43,160 nt of DNA from an uncultured Prevotella sp. (GTDB lineage: Bacteria; Bacteroidota; Bacteroidia; Bacteroidales; Bacteroidaceae). The notes below the pieces were generated by a model. That model saw nothing but the letters and a program-made list of their open reading frames with translations, was not told the DNA's origin and did no database searches. The translations under genes and the position numbers were made by a program. Below are positions 8,672-18,095 of the stretch, piece after piece. The DNA is taken from NCBI GenBank assembly GCA_934204655.1, contig CAKPZJ010000025.1:1-43160 (forward strand), in the 5' to 3' direction. The number at the start of each line of letters is the position of its first letter. Position 1 is the first letter of the stretch.

Positions 8672-10609
8672 ATGAAACTATTCAAGACCCTCTTGGTGGC
8701 CATGGCGCCACTGCTGGCTCTGACGGCCGGGGCGGCCAGCGTCAAGACGCTTCGCTCGCCCGATGGAACGATAGTCCTCAAGGCTACCGTGAGCCGAGAC
8801 CTGAGTTACTCGGTAAGTATTGATAACCACGAGGTGTTGACAGGCTGCCGCATCGGTATGACCATCGATGGCAAGCAGTTGGGCCAGAACCCCAAGCTGG
8901 CCCGCACCACCTATACTGCGGTCAGCGAGACGCTGCGGCCCGTGGTGCCGCTCAAGAGTGCCACCGTGCAGAACCGCTGCAACGTTATGACACTCGCCCT
9001 GGGTGCCTACTCGGTAGAGTTCAGGGCCTACGACAACGGCGTGGCTTACCGCTTTGTTACCCGGATGAAGGGTACCGTGGCGGTAGACGACGAGCTGATG
9101 GAAATGCACTTCCCGGGCGACTACACAGCCGATGTGTCGCACGTGGGAGGCTTCAAGACATCGTGCGAGACCACCTACCGACACATCCGCACGGCCGACT
9201 TTAAGCCCACAGACGACATGACCTATCTGCCCATAGCCATCAGTACCGACAAGCAGTACCGCATGCTCGTATCTGAGACCGACCTGCGCGACTATCCAGG
9301 CATGTTTCTGCGCGGAACGGCCGATAACGGCATGCGAGCCACCTTCCCGCCCTGCCCGACGGAGTTTGGCCCCGACGGAGACCGCAGCGTGAAGCTGGTG
9401 AAGACCGCCCCCTACATAGCACGTACCCAGGGCACGCGCACGTTTCCCTGGCGATATGTAGCCATCGTGCGCCGCGATGCCGACCTGCTCCTTAACCAGC
9501 TCACGTACGTCATGGCATCGCCCTGCGAGGTCAGGGATGTCAGCTGGATACGCCCGGGACAGGTAAGTTGGGACTGGTGGAACCACAAGATGGTCTGGGG
9601 CGTAGACTTCAAGGCAGGCATAAACAACGCGACGTACAAGTACTACATAGACTTTGCTGCGCGCTACAAGGTGCCCTACATTATCCTGGACGAAGGCTGG
9701 GCTAAGTCTACCCGAGACCCCTATACCACCATCAAGGACATCGACATAGCCGAGCTGGTAAGCTATGGACGGGCCAGGGGCGTGGGCATCATCCTGTGGC
9801 TGCCCTGGCTGACGGTAGAGAACCACATGGAACTCTTCGCCAAGTACGCGGCGTGGGGCGTGGCCGGTGTCAAGATAGACTTCATGGACCGCCAGGACCA
9901 GTGGATGGTCAACTACTATGAGCGCGTGGCCAAGGAGGCTGCCAAGCACCATCTCATCGTAGACTATCATGGTGCCTACAAGCCCTCGGGCCTGGAGCGC
10001 CGTTACCCCAACGTGCTCTCGTACGAGGGCGTACGTGGCATGGAGCAAAATCAGGGCACCACGCCTCAGAACTCTATCTACCTGCCCTTTATACGCAATG
10101 CCGTGGGCGCTATGGACTTCACCCCCGGTGCCATGAGTTGTTCGCAGCCGCGCTACAACCGCAGTACCGACCCTATGCCTATGGGCAACGGTACCCGCGC
10201 TTATCACATGGCCCTCTTTGTGGTGTTCGAGAGTGGCGTGCAGATGCTGTGCGACAGCCCGACACGCTATTACGCCGAGCCGCAGTGTACAGAATTTGTC
10301 ACATCGGTACCCACTACGTGGGACGAGACCCGCGTGATAGACGCCCGGATGGGCCAGTACGTGATAGTGGCCAAGCGCAAGGGCGCCAAGTGGTTCGTGG
10401 GAGCCATAACGGGCGAGAACCCGCAGCAGCTGAAACTCTCGCTGAACTTCATAGGCGGTGGCAAGCATCGCATCACTTACTTCGAGGACGGTGTTAACGC
10501 TGACCGTATGGCGGCCGACTATCGCCGTGTTGAGGCCCAGGTCGACCAGTCGTCTGTCTTCAACCTGCGTCTGGCCCCCAATGGTGGCTGGTGTGCTGTC
10601 ATCGAGTAG
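8672..10609 (+). CDS. GH97 retaining-type alpha-glycosidase (alpha-galactosidase or alpha-glucosidase)
   Basis: The 645-residue product has a signal peptide (MKLFKTLLVAMAPLLALTAGAA), placing it in the periplasm. The N-terminal beta-sandwich (about 25-280) is followed by a (beta/alpha)8 barrel from about 297 (VSWDWWNHKMVWGVDFK) and a C-terminal beta domain. GH97 splits into inverting enzymes such as SusB, with a Glu base, and retaining enzymes with an Asp nucleophile. Here VKIDFMDR places Asp403 at the retaining position, and YEGVRGME supplies Glu452 as a likely acid. So it is predicted to be a retaining enzyme, closer to the known retaining alpha-galactosidase branch than to SusB; the sugar itself cannot be fixed by reading. 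It ends before a strong shared terminator. Confidence 0.9.
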   Translation: MKLFKTLLVAMAPLLALTAGAASVKTLRSPDGTIVLKATVSRDLSYSVSIDNHEVLTGCRIGMTIDGKQLGQNPKLARTTYTAVSETLRPVVPLKSATVQNRCNVMTLALGAYSVEFRAYDNGVAYRFVTRMKGTVAVDDELMEMHFPGDYTADVSHVGGFKTSCETTYRHIRTADFKPTDDMTYLPIAISTDKQYRMLVSETDLRDYPGMFLRGTADNGMRATFPPCPTEFGPDGDRSVKLVKTAPYIARTQGTRTFPWRYVAIVRRDADLLLNQLTYVMASPCEVRDVSWIRPGQVSWDWWNHKMVWGVDFKAGINNATYKYYIDFAARYKVPYIILDEGWAKSTRDPYTTIKDIDIAELVSYGRARGVGIILWLPWLTVENHMELFAKYAAWGVAGVKIDFMDRQDQWMVNYYERVAKEAAKHHLIVDYHGAYKPSGLERRYPNVLSYEGVRGMEQNQGTTPQNSIYLPFIRNAVGAMDFTPGAMSCSQPRYNRSTDPMPMGNGTRAYHMALFVVFESGVQMLCDSPTRYYAEPQCTEFVTSVPTTWDETRVIDARMGQYVIVAKRKGAKWFVGAITGENPQQLKLSLNFIGGGKHRITYFEDGVNADRMAADYRRVEAQVDQSSVFNLRLAPNGGWCAVIE

Positions 10610-10654
10610 CCATGGGCTGGCGGTCGCCCCGCCAGTCCTGTACATAAACTAAAA

Positions 10655-10694
10655 GAGAAGCCCCGCATGTCTTGGTGAGCATGCGGGGCTTCTC
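10655..10694. terminator. Bidirectional terminator between GH97 and GH130
   Basis: GAGAAGCCCCGCATG (10655-10669) and CATGCGGGGCTTCTC (10680-10694) pair perfectly over 15 bp with a 10-nt loop. It sits between two converging genes and is followed by TTATT on the plus strand. Confidence 0.85.
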
Positions 10695-10773
10695 CTTATT
10701 ATATATAGGTGTCTCTGCGGGCAGGGTGGGGCACACGGCCGTGGGGGCCATGGTCCCGGTACCTGCCCCGGCC

Positions 10774-11772
10774 TTAGATAATGCTGTTCTGGCGTGTCCA
10801 GTCGATAATTTCAGGGATGTAGCCAAAGGCGAGACCCGTAACCGTGTCGGCGCAGCCATAGTAAACGGCCACGCGGCCCGTCTCCGGGTCGTGGAGCTCA
10901 GCGCAGGGGAAGCAGACGTTAGGAACGTCGCCCGTGAGTTCGTATTGCTTCTGCGGGGAGATAAGGTAGGGACCGCTGCGATAGATGGGTTTCCACGGCT
11001 GGTCAAGGTCGAGCAGCGCGGAGCCAAAGCTGTACACGTAGCCATTGCAAGAGTGGAGCACGCCATGGTAGAAGAGCAGCCAGCCCTCACTGGTCTCGAT
11101 GGGGATGGGGCCGGCACCAATCTTCATGCACTGCCAAGCGCTCACCTCGAAAGCAGCAGGAGCCATAACATGGCGATGCTTGCCCCAGAAGCACATGTCG
11201 GGCGACTCGCTGTAGAAGATGTCGCCAAAGGGAGTATGGCCAGTGTCAGAGGGACGTGAGAGCATGGCGTAGTTGCCGTTAATCTTCTTGGGGAAGAGTA
11301 CGCCGTTGCGGTTGTAAGGCAAGAAAGCGTTCTCGAGCTGGTGGAAGGTCACGAAGTCGGTAGTCCAGGCCACGCCGATGGTAGGGCCGTAGTAGCCGTT
11401 GCACCAGGTAACGTAGTACTTGTCCTCTATCTTGCACACGCGGGGGTCGTAGCCGTACACCCAGTGGCCTATCTCCTCGTTGTCGCACTCGAAGCGCAGC
11501 GGCTCCTCGTTGATGTTCCACTTGACACCATCGTCAGAGAAGCCCACATGGAGAACCATGCGGCGGTTGGTGTCATCGCAGCGGAAAACGCCCGCATAGC
11601 CCTTGCCGAAGGGCACTACGGCACTGTTGAAGATGCTGTTGCTTGTGGGCAGCAGGTCGCGCGGTATGATGGGGTTCTGGCTGCAGCGCCACATCACGTT
11701 TTTACAGTCCTGGGGACGGTCTTCCCATGGCATATTGGGCAACGCCTGTCCCTCGATGATAAGTTTACTCAT
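10774..11772 (-). CDS. GH130 beta-mannoside phosphorylase, probably beta-1,4-mannosyl-N-acetylglucosamine phosphorylase
   Basis: The 332-residue cytoplasmic protein has no signal peptide. GH130 five-bladed-propeller enzymes phosphorolyse beta-mannosides to mannose 1-phosphate. The hallmark YDPRV motif gives the general-acid Asp109, and other family features include [21 protein letters not shown] and FYHGVL. The branch choice rests mostly on context: last gene of an operon with GH92, GH125 and an MFS permease, as in the Bacteroides N-glycan phosphorolysis pathway, where the enzyme splits Man-beta-1,4-GlcNAc to Man-1-P and GlcNAc. A mannosyl-glucose phosphorylase would be the alternative. The gap to the MFS gene is 55 bp. 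Confidence 0.9.
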   Translation of the reverse strand: MSKLIIEGQALPNMPWEDRPQDCKNVMWRCSQNPIIPRDLLPTSNSIFNSAVVPFGKGYAGVFRCDDTNRRMVLHVGFSDDGVKWNINEEPLRFECDNEEIGHWVYGYDPRVCKIEDKYYVTWCNGYYGPTIGVAWTTDFVTFHQLENAFLPYNRNGVLFPKKINGNYAMLSRPSDTGHTPFGDIFYSESPDMCFWGKHRHVMAPAAFEVSAWQCMKIGAGPIPIETSEGWLLFYHGVLHSCNGYVYSFGSALLDLDQPWKPIYRSGPYLISPQKQYELTGDVPNVCFPCAELHDPETGRVAVYYGCADTVTGLAFGYIPEIIDWTRQNSII

Positions 11773-11827
11773 AGTTGTTATGTTTTTTAAGTTGTTTAAT
11801 AGTAATCACTGTTATGGCCGTGTCCGC

Positions 11828-13105
11828 CTATTTCTTGTCAGGATAGGTAAAGGGCACAAACCAGGTTATCAGCAGCGCCGGTATGACGCAGAGGAGCACC
11901 ATGATGAAGAACCCGCGGTAGCCTAGGGTCTGGGCCAGCTGTCCGCTCATCATTCCCGGCATCATAACGCCTAAGTTCATAATGCCCGAGGCAAATGCGT
12001 AGTGCGACATCTGGTGCTTGCCCGGGGCTATCTGCTGCATCATAAAGAGTGTAAGGCCCACGAAGCCGAAGCCGTAACCGAAGTATTCTATCACGATGGC
12101 ACTCCCTATGATGGCCAGGCTCTCTGGCTGATAGATGGCCAGCAGCGTATAGGCCACAAAGGGCAGGTTGAACACCAGCGCCAGGGTGAACAGGCTCTTC
12201 TGGAGGCCCTTGTGGGCTATATAGTAGCCTGCGAGGATGGAGCCGAGGACAAAGGCGGCTGCCCCAAAGGTTCCGTAGAGCAGGCCGATGGCCTTCTCGT
12301 CGAGGCCCAGGCCCTGCTCAGCGCGCGAGGCCTTGAGGAAGAGTGGCACTATCTTCATGACAAACCCCTCGGCAAACCGGTAGAGTATAATGAAGGCTAT
12401 GTAGTACCAGATGTGCTTCTTGGTGAAGAAGTCGGCTATCACAGCCATCAGCTCGTGCATGGTTTCGGCCAGGGTCTTACCCTCTGTCTTCTCAGTCTTG
12501 TCCACGGGCAGTATAACGTAGTGGTATATGCCTATTACGGTCATGATGACGCCTAAGATGGCCATCACGATGGTCCAGGCCATAGTTACGCCCACCTTGG
12601 GGATGAACAGCCCGGCCAGGTAGACCAGCAGCCCGGTGGCAAATATCTTCGCGATGTTGTAGAAAGCCCCTTGCCAGCCTATCCACCGTGCCTGTTCGTC
12701 CTTGGAGAGGACGCCCATATAAGTGCCATCAGCGGCTATGTCGTGCGTGGCACCGCTCAGGGCTATCACGGCGAGCAGCGCTATACTTATGGCGAAGAAA
12801 CTGGGCAGGCTGAGCGACAGCGCCACCAGTCCAAAGCATATCCCGGTGGTTAGCTGAGTGAGCACCACGAAAAACTTCTTGGTCTTGTACAGCTCCATGA
12901 TGGGACTCCAGAGAAACTTGAGTGTCCAGGGCATCATAATGAGCGACGTCCAGAACGTAATCAGCTTATCTGGGATGCCCATGCCCTTGTACATGAGTGA
13001 GGCGACCATGTTGAGCACCACAAAGGGCATGCCCATGGCAAAATAGAGGGTGGGCACCCAGGCTATGGGGCTCACCTTCTTATTCGTAGTCATAGTTTCT
13101 TTCAT
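11828..13105 (-). CDS. MFS transporter, probable importer of mannosyl-GlcNAc-type sugars
   Basis: The 425-residue protein has about 12 hydrophobic segments, beginning with SPIAWVPTLYFAMGMPFVVL and ending with a short cytoplasmic FTYPDKK tail. It resembles the AmpG/PAT-like MFS permeases of Bacteroidetes. A central cytoplasmic loop (KTEKTEGKTLAETMHELM) splits two halves of six segments. It lies 14 bp after GH125 and 55 bp before GH130. That order suggests it carries the trimmed product of the two exported mannosidases across the inner membrane to the phosphorylase. The substrate is inferred from context only. Confidence 0.85.
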   Translation of the reverse strand: MKETMTTNKKVSPIAWVPTLYFAMGMPFVVLNMVASLMYKGMGIPDKLITFWTSLIMMPWTLKFLWSPIMELYKTKKFFVVLTQLTTGICFGLVALSLSLPSFFAISIALLAVIALSGATHDIAADGTYMGVLSKDEQARWIGWQGAFYNIAKIFATGLLVYLAGLFIPKVGVTMAWTIVMAILGVIMTVIGIYHYVILPVDKTEKTEGKTLAETMHELMAVIADFFTKKHIWYYIAFIILYRFAEGFVMKIVPLFLKASRAEQGLGLDEKAIGLLYGTFGAAAFVLGSILAGYYIAHKGLQKSLFTLALVFNLPFVAYTLLAIYQPESLAIIGSAIVIEYFGYGFGFVGLTLFMMQQIAPGKHQMSHYAFASGIMNLGVMMPGMMSGQLAQTLGYRGFFIMVLLCVIPALLITWFVPFTYPDKK

Positions 13106-13119
13106 CTTGTACGGTCTTC

Positions 13120-14610
13120 TTACTTCTTGCAGGTGTTAAGCAGGTCGGTCTTGCCGTCGTGAACCAGCTTGAGGATAAGTTCGCCGAACAGGGTGTTCTG
13201 CCAGGCAAACCAGGGACGGGTGTACTTGTTGGCATTGTTCACGTTGAACGACTCATGGATAACGCCCGTATTGCCGTCGGTATCCATTAGCATCTGCACA
13301 CACTGCTTAATCTCAGCGTCGTCACGGCTTGTCATGGCGCGCATGATGAGGCTCATCGGCCAGGCCATGTCGTAGCCTATGTGGGGACCACCGATACCCT
13401 CGCCGGCCTTGCCGCGGAAGAAGTAGGGGTTGTCCTCGCTCCACACGAAACGGCGGGTGTTCTGGTAGATGGGGTCGTTGTAGTCTACATCGCCTAAGTA
13501 GGGCATGGCCAGCAGGCTGGGCACGTTGGCATCGTCCATCAGCAGGTGGTTGCCCATACCGTCTACCTCAAAGGCGTATATCTTGCCATACTTGGGGTGG
13601 TCATATACGGCGTATTTCTGCAGCGCGGCTTTCACCTCGGCGGCCAGCGAGCTGCACTGGGTGGCCAGGGCGCTGTCGTGGTTAACCTGGGTGAGCACGT
13701 CGGCCATCTTGTTGAGCGTAGACACGGCCATGAAGTTAGACGGAACCAGGAACAGGAAGGTGGTAGCGTCGTCCGACGGGCGGAAGACCGATGCTATCAG
13801 TCCTACTGGCCGTACGGGAGCACCCCATCCGCCGTTGCACACGGTGTCCAGCTGGCGGTCGGTAACGCGGAGGAACTTGTAGGGGCCGCGGCCGTCCTTG
13901 CGCTGCTGCTCGTGGAATGTGCGCAGGATGTTGCGCACCACATCCTGCCAGAGCGAGCCCTCGAAGATAGAGGCATCGCCCGTGACGCGCCAGTACTCAT
14001 AAGCCAGGCGCAGCGGGTAGCACAGGCTGTCTATCTCGTACTTGCGTTCGTGCAGCCCGGGCTTCATGCCACAGTCGTCCTTCATCCATTCGCTCTTGGT
14101 AGTGGTGTAGCGGTTGAAGGCGTTGGCGTAAGGGTCGTACTGGATGTTCTTAAACTGACGCAGGATGACACCTTTAATCATCTTGCGGATATCTTTGTCC
14201 TCCTTGGCGAACTGGAGGTAAGGCCAGACCTGTGCGCCAGAGTCGCGGCCCCACATGGCGTGAATGTCGCCGGTATAGACAAAGGTGTCGGGGGTGCCGT
14301 CGGCATCTTCCTCATAGTGGACGGTGGTGTCGAGGGTGTTGGGGAAACAGTTCTCGAACATCCAGGCCAGATAGGGAGTGTCTTTGAGTTTCTTCTTAAT
14401 ATCCCGGATGGTCTTCTCTACCGCCTTGGAGCGGAAGAGGCGCTCCTCTACCTTCGGGCGCTTGGACACGTAGGGCGTGCTTACGGCTATGGCGTCTATA
14501 TACTCCTTGCCGAACTCTTTCTGCACGGCCGGGGTCTGTGCCCAGGCAGTGGCTGCGGTAAAGGTGAGCCATCCTGCGATGGCCACCTTTCTTATCTGTA
14601 TCATGCTCAT
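13120..14610 (-). CDS. GH125 exo-alpha-1,6-mannosidase
   Basis: The 496-residue product has an N-terminal signal peptide (cleavage near AWAQ, about residue 25). GH125 enzymes are inverting, metal-independent alpha-mannosidases that remove alpha-1,6-linked mannose from N-glycan cores. The (alpha/alpha)6 barrel carries the family motifs GDIHAMWGRDSGAQVWPY, KYEIDSLCYP with the likely acid Asp194, NGGWGAPVRP, and GVIHESFN with the likely base Glu453. Length and order match the family. The second gene of the operon, it starts 14 bp after the GH92 stop, so coupling is probable. Either ATG at 14610 or 14604 could be used. Confidence 0.92.
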   Translation of the reverse strand: MSMIQIRKVAIAGWLTFTAATAWAQTPAVQKEFGKEYIDAIAVSTPYVSKRPKVEERLFRSKAVEKTIRDIKKKLKDTPYLAWMFENCFPNTLDTTVHYEEDADGTPDTFVYTGDIHAMWGRDSGAQVWPYLQFAKEDKDIRKMIKGVILRQFKNIQYDPYANAFNRYTTTKSEWMKDDCGMKPGLHERKYEIDSLCYPLRLAYEYWRVTGDASIFEGSLWQDVVRNILRTFHEQQRKDGRGPYKFLRVTDRQLDTVCNGGWGAPVRPVGLIASVFRPSDDATTFLFLVPSNFMAVSTLNKMADVLTQVNHDSALATQCSSLAAEVKAALQKYAVYDHPKYGKIYAFEVDGMGNHLLMDDANVPSLLAMPYLGDVDYNDPIYQNTRRFVWSEDNPYFFRGKAGEGIGGPHIGYDMAWPMSLIMRAMTSRDDAEIKQCVQMLMDTDGNTGVIHESFNVNNANKYTRPWFAWQNTLFGELILKLVHDGKTDLLNTCKK

Positions 14611-14624
14611 GTGCTATATATTTT

Positions 14625-16790
14625 TTAGGGACGGTCTTTAACCTTGGTACCGAACTTAGAGGGCTTGGGGCCCATGACAAACTCGAGCTTGCCGCCCTTG
14701 ATAAGGTCGGTGTAGTAGATGTACGACTTGGTGTAGGGGCGGCCGTTCCACTTGACGCTCTGGATATACATGTTCTGCTTGCTGTTGTTGCGGGCCACGA
14801 TGTCCAGGGTGTTGCCCTGGCCCACGGTAAGGGTGGCGCGGTCAAAGATGGGCGAGCCGAAGATAAACTTGCCGCCCTCGGGCTCCACTTGGTACAGGCC
14901 CAGGCTTGACAGAATGTACCAGGCAGACATCTGGCCCACGTCCTCGTTGCCACTCAGACCATCGAAGTTGCTGCTGTACATGGTGCTCAGCGTCTGGCGT
15001 ATCAGGCGGGCCGTCTTCCAGGGCTGGCCTACGTAGTTATACATATATATAATGTGGTGGCTTGGCTCGTTGCCGTGGGCATACTGGCCGATGAGGCCCG
15101 AGATGTCGGGCGAAGCCTCGGCACCCATGTCGCCGCTTACGATGAAGAGGCTGTCGAGCTTGGAGGTGAAGCGCTTCTCGCTGCCAAAGAGGCCGACCAG
15201 GCCGTGTACGTCGTGGGGAACCAGCCAGACATACTGCCAGGCGTTGCCCTCGGTGTAGTCGTCCTGACGGTGTACAGCGTGGAATGGGTTGAAGGGCTCG
15301 CGGAACTTGCCCTTAGAGTCCAGGCCGCGCATAAATCCGGTGGCGGGGTCAAAGAGCTTGCGGTAGCTCTGGCTGCGCTTGTAGAAGTACTGATAGTCGT
15401 CCTCGTGGCCTAACAGCTTGGCCACCTTGGCCACTCCGGCGTCGGCCAGAGCGTACTCCAGTGCCTTGGCAACGGTCTCGTGGGTCTTGTCGAGGTCGCA
15501 GGGGATGTAGCCGTACTGCTTGAGCAGGTTCAGACCGCGGTCGTCCTTCATGGCTGAAGCCTTGAGCGCCTGGTAAGCACCCTCGCGGTCCTTAACGAGC
15601 CCCTTGAGTACATAGTCGGCCAACACGGCTACGCCGGGGTTACCTACCATGCAGTCAGTTTCGTTCCCCATGAGGTGCCAGACGGGCAGCTTGCCCTGCT
15701 CGTTGTATATATGGATAAAGGTGGCGGCTATGTCAGACGCCTTGTCGGCATGTATGAGCGACATGAGGGGCATGGCGGCTCTATAGGTATCCCACAGCGA
15801 GAAGGTGGTGTAGTTGGTGAAGTCACCGCGGTGCACCTTGTAGTCAGAGCCCCTGTACTCGCCGTTCACGTCCGAGAATACAGATGGGGCAATCATCGAG
15901 TGATACATGGCGGTATAGAAAATGGTGCGGTCGGTGGCATCGGTGGTCTCTATGCGTACACGCCCCAACTCCTTGTCCCACTCCTTGCTGGCCGCCGTGG
16001 CTACGGCATCAAAATCCCAGCCCGGCATCTCGGTCATCAGGTTCAGCGCGGCGTTGCCCTCATTGACGGCCGACAGGCCCACCTTGACGAGCACCGGCTT
16101 GTCGGCATTGGCCACCTCTAACAGGGCTATGGTGTCGTTAGAGTTGGTTATCTTGACTGGTGCAGAGAACACGGCGGCAAAATACACCTGCTGGTTCTTA
16201 GCCCAGCCTATCGATGTGCGGTAGCCGGTAATCATTGTCGGTGTTATCTGCCGCAGCTGGCAGCGGTTGAGCTTGTCCCAGCCTATGCCCTGCTGCAAAT
16301 CCAGGCGGAAGAGAGCCTTCTGCCCCTTGCCGAAGGTATAGCGGTGGAAACCGGCACGCTTGGTGGCGGTAAGCTCGACGTTAACCTCGGGCTTGTCCAG
16401 CTTCAGAGCGTAGTAGCCGGGGCGGGCTGTCTCGTTACTGTGCTTCAGGGTTACGGTACTCTGCTTAGCATCGGCCACGGGGAGCAGGGCTATGTCGCCC
16501 AGGTCACCGATACCCGTACCGCTGAGGTGGAGGTGCCCGAAGCCACGTACCACGTTGTCGCTGTAGTGGTAACCCGAGCACCAGTCCCATCCACGGGCCG
16601 GCTCGGTGGGGCCTAACTGCACGAAACCGAATGGTACGTTGGCACCGAGGAACACATGGCCGTGGCCGCCGGTACCGATGTAGGGATTAACATACTGAGT
16701 AAGTGTCTGCGCGCTGGCAGGGAGCGTATGGATAGATACCATTCCCATCGCCACGGCAATGACTGTTGCAAATTTTCCTAATAATTTCAT
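14625..16790 (-). CDS. GH92 exo-alpha-mannosidase
   Basis: The 721-residue product begins MKLLGKFATVIAVAMGMV, with a signal peptide ending near PASAQ; 11 extra in-frame residues upstream look unlikely. GH92 enzymes are calcium-dependent, inverting alpha-mannosidases, most often acting on alpha-1,2 or alpha-1,3 linkages of high-mannose glycans. The N-terminal beta-sandwich has YVNPYIGTGGHGHVF and HLSGTGIGDLGD. The helical catalytic domain shows TEGNAWQY (about 513-520), GNEPSHH (about 573-579) and GNEDVGQMSAWY (about 614-625), all family hallmarks. The exact linkage cannot be read off. It is the first gene of the GH92-GH125-MFS-GH130 operon and has a TACCTTTG box 22-29 bp upstream. Confidence 0.93.
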   Translation of the reverse strand: MKLLGKFATVIAVAMGMVSIHTLPASAQTLTQYVNPYIGTGGHGHVFLGANVPFGFVQLGPTEPARGWDWCSGYHYSDNVVRGFGHLHLSGTGIGDLGDIALLPVADAKQSTVTLKHSNETARPGYYALKLDKPEVNVELTATKRAGFHRYTFGKGQKALFRLDLQQGIGWDKLNRCQLRQITPTMITGYRTSIGWAKNQQVYFAAVFSAPVKITNSNDTIALLEVANADKPVLVKVGLSAVNEGNAALNLMTEMPGWDFDAVATAASKEWDKELGRVRIETTDATDRTIFYTAMYHSMIAPSVFSDVNGEYRGSDYKVHRGDFTNYTTFSLWDTYRAAMPLMSLIHADKASDIAATFIHIYNEQGKLPVWHLMGNETDCMVGNPGVAVLADYVLKGLVKDREGAYQALKASAMKDDRGLNLLKQYGYIPCDLDKTHETVAKALEYALADAGVAKVAKLLGHEDDYQYFYKRSQSYRKLFDPATGFMRGLDSKGKFREPFNPFHAVHRQDDYTEGNAWQYVWLVPHDVHGLVGLFGSEKRFTSKLDSLFIVSGDMGAEASPDISGLIGQYAHGNEPSHHIIYMYNYVGQPWKTARLIRQTLSTMYSSNFDGLSGNEDVGQMSAWYILSSLGLYQVEPEGGKFIFGSPIFDRATLTVGQGNTLDIVARNNSKQNMYIQSVKWNGRPYTKSYIYYTDLIKGGKLEFVMGPKPSKFGTKVKDRP

Positions 16791-16811
16791 TGTTAGAGCT
16801 AATAGTTTGTA

Positions 16812-16819
16812 CAAAGGTA
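16812..16819 (-). promoter_or_regulatory. -7 box for the mannosidase operon
   Basis: TACCTTTG on the minus strand lies 22-29 bp before the GH92 ATG. The -33 region is poor (TTAA-like), as often seen where an activator is needed. Confidence 0.5.
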
Positions 16820-16981
16820 ACAATTATTGTGCTGTTAAAGGGCCTTTTTGTCGTAAAAAAAAACTTAAAAAGCGCCCCCGGGCAGATTGCGGGCTCCCTG
16901 ATGACGGCCATAATGCTGGCAGTGCCTGTCCCTCCTGGCGGCGATGGCAGTCGCTGCAACCCCGTAGCCATCGCGAGAAAC

Positions 16982-17058
16982 GAAAAGACCGGTCTTTAGC
17001 TTTCTAAAGACGGCTCCCAGCTCGCTAAAGACGGCTCCCAGCATCGTAAAGGTCGGTC
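16982..17058 (-). repeat. 77-bp interspersed element, copy 2 (inverted)
   Basis: Read on the minus strand it starts GACCGACCTTTACGATG and ends AAAGACCGGTCTTTTCG, with two 21-bp direct repeats (GCTGGGAGCCGTCTTTAG) inside. It differs from copy 1 by only a few bases. It lies between the divergent GH92 and esterase genes. A TAATTTTG box at 17173-17180 may serve the esterase; the rest of 16820-17253 holds nothing else I can name. Confidence 0.8.
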
Positions 17059-17253
17059 TTCAGGATTCTGGAGACTGCTGCCGCTGTCACAGAGTCCCTC
17101 TCCGCCCCCGCCGCGTTCCACGATTTATAGAAAGATTAACGCTATCTTTGGCCTAAATAGGGTTTTTATGGTTAATTTTGCAATCATGGTGCAGCCCGCC
17201 TCCCGTCGCCACCGCGATGGGAACCGTGGGCACCCTGATAGATACTGAAGCCT

Positions 17254-18069
17254 ATGAAGATAAAGACCCTCTTGCTGATAGCGATGCTCCTCGCGGGCAC
17301 GCTGCTCCATGCCCGTACCCTCGAGCAGGGCAACACCGAGGCCATGCGGGGCGTGGTTCCCGGTAACTACAACTTCTGGATATTTACCCCCGAGGGCTAC
17401 GAGCCCCAGGGACGCGGTCTGCCGCTGGTCATCTTCCTGCATGGGGCCAGCCTCTGTGGCAACAACCTGGACCGCGTGCGCCGCTACGGTCCCCTCGACG
17501 CCATCAAGAAGGGCAAGGTGGTGCCCGCCGTGGTGCTGGCACCGCAAAACAGCGGCGGGGCATGGAGCCCGAGCAAGATAAACGAGCTCCTGGAGTGGAC
17601 CGAGGCCCACTATGCCATCGACACCACCCGTATCTACGTGCTGGGCATGAGCTTAGGCGGCTACGGGACGATGGACTTTGTGGCCGCGTATCCCGAGAAA
17701 GTGGCCGCGGCCATGGCCCTGTGTGGCGGATGCAGTGTCAAGCAGCCCGACGGACTGGGCCAGGTGCCCCTCTGGATTATGCACGGCACGGCCGACCGTG
17801 CCGTGTCTATCAGCCAGTCCAAGCGCGTGGTAAGTTACCTGCAGCAGACCGGACACGACCAGTTACTGCGCTACGACTGGCTGCCCGGGGCCTCGCACGG
17901 GGCGCCCGCGCGCCTCTTCTATCTACAGAAAACTTACGACTGGCTCTTCTCGCACTCGCTGCACGACACTCCGCGGGTGGTAGACCGCAGTTTCGACATA
18001 GGTATGGACGACATCCGCGAGACCTATCAGGAGCTCAGGTGGTTCAAGGGCATGTTTGACGACGACTAA
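17254..18069 (+). CDS. Exported alpha/beta-hydrolase (esterase/phospholipase-carboxylesterase type)
   Basis: The 271-residue product has a signal peptide (MKIKTLLLIAMLLAGTLLHA). An alpha/beta-hydrolase fold follows: the oxyanion segment FLHGASLCGNN (about 61-71), nucleophile elbow GMSLGG with Ser133, Asp181 in HGTADRAV and His215 in ASHGAP complete the triad. Such single-domain enzymes often deacetylate or de-esterify glycans, and its location beside mannosidase and GH97 operons would fit, but the substrate is unknown. It precedes the HAD gene by 26 bp in the same direction, so the two are likely co-transcribed. Confidence 0.82.
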   Translation: MKIKTLLLIAMLLAGTLLHARTLEQGNTEAMRGVVPGNYNFWIFTPEGYEPQGRGLPLVIFLHGASLCGNNLDRVRRYGPLDAIKKGKVVPAVVLAPQNSGGAWSPSKINELLEWTEAHYAIDTTRIYVLGMSLGGYGTMDFVAAYPEKVAAAMALCGGCSVKQPDGLGQVPLWIMHGTADRAVSISQSKRVVSYLQQTGHDQLLRYDWLPGASHGAPARLFYLQKTYDWLFSHSLHDTPRVVDRSFDIGMDDIRETYQELRWFKGMFDDD

Positions 18070-18095
18070 AGATAACCATAATATATATAGCAGTA

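Noticed and set aside
8678..10645. A 655-codon open frame on the minus strand across GH97
   Set aside because: It is antisense to a clear GH97 enzyme and its product has no domain; long antisense frames are expected in GC-rich genes.
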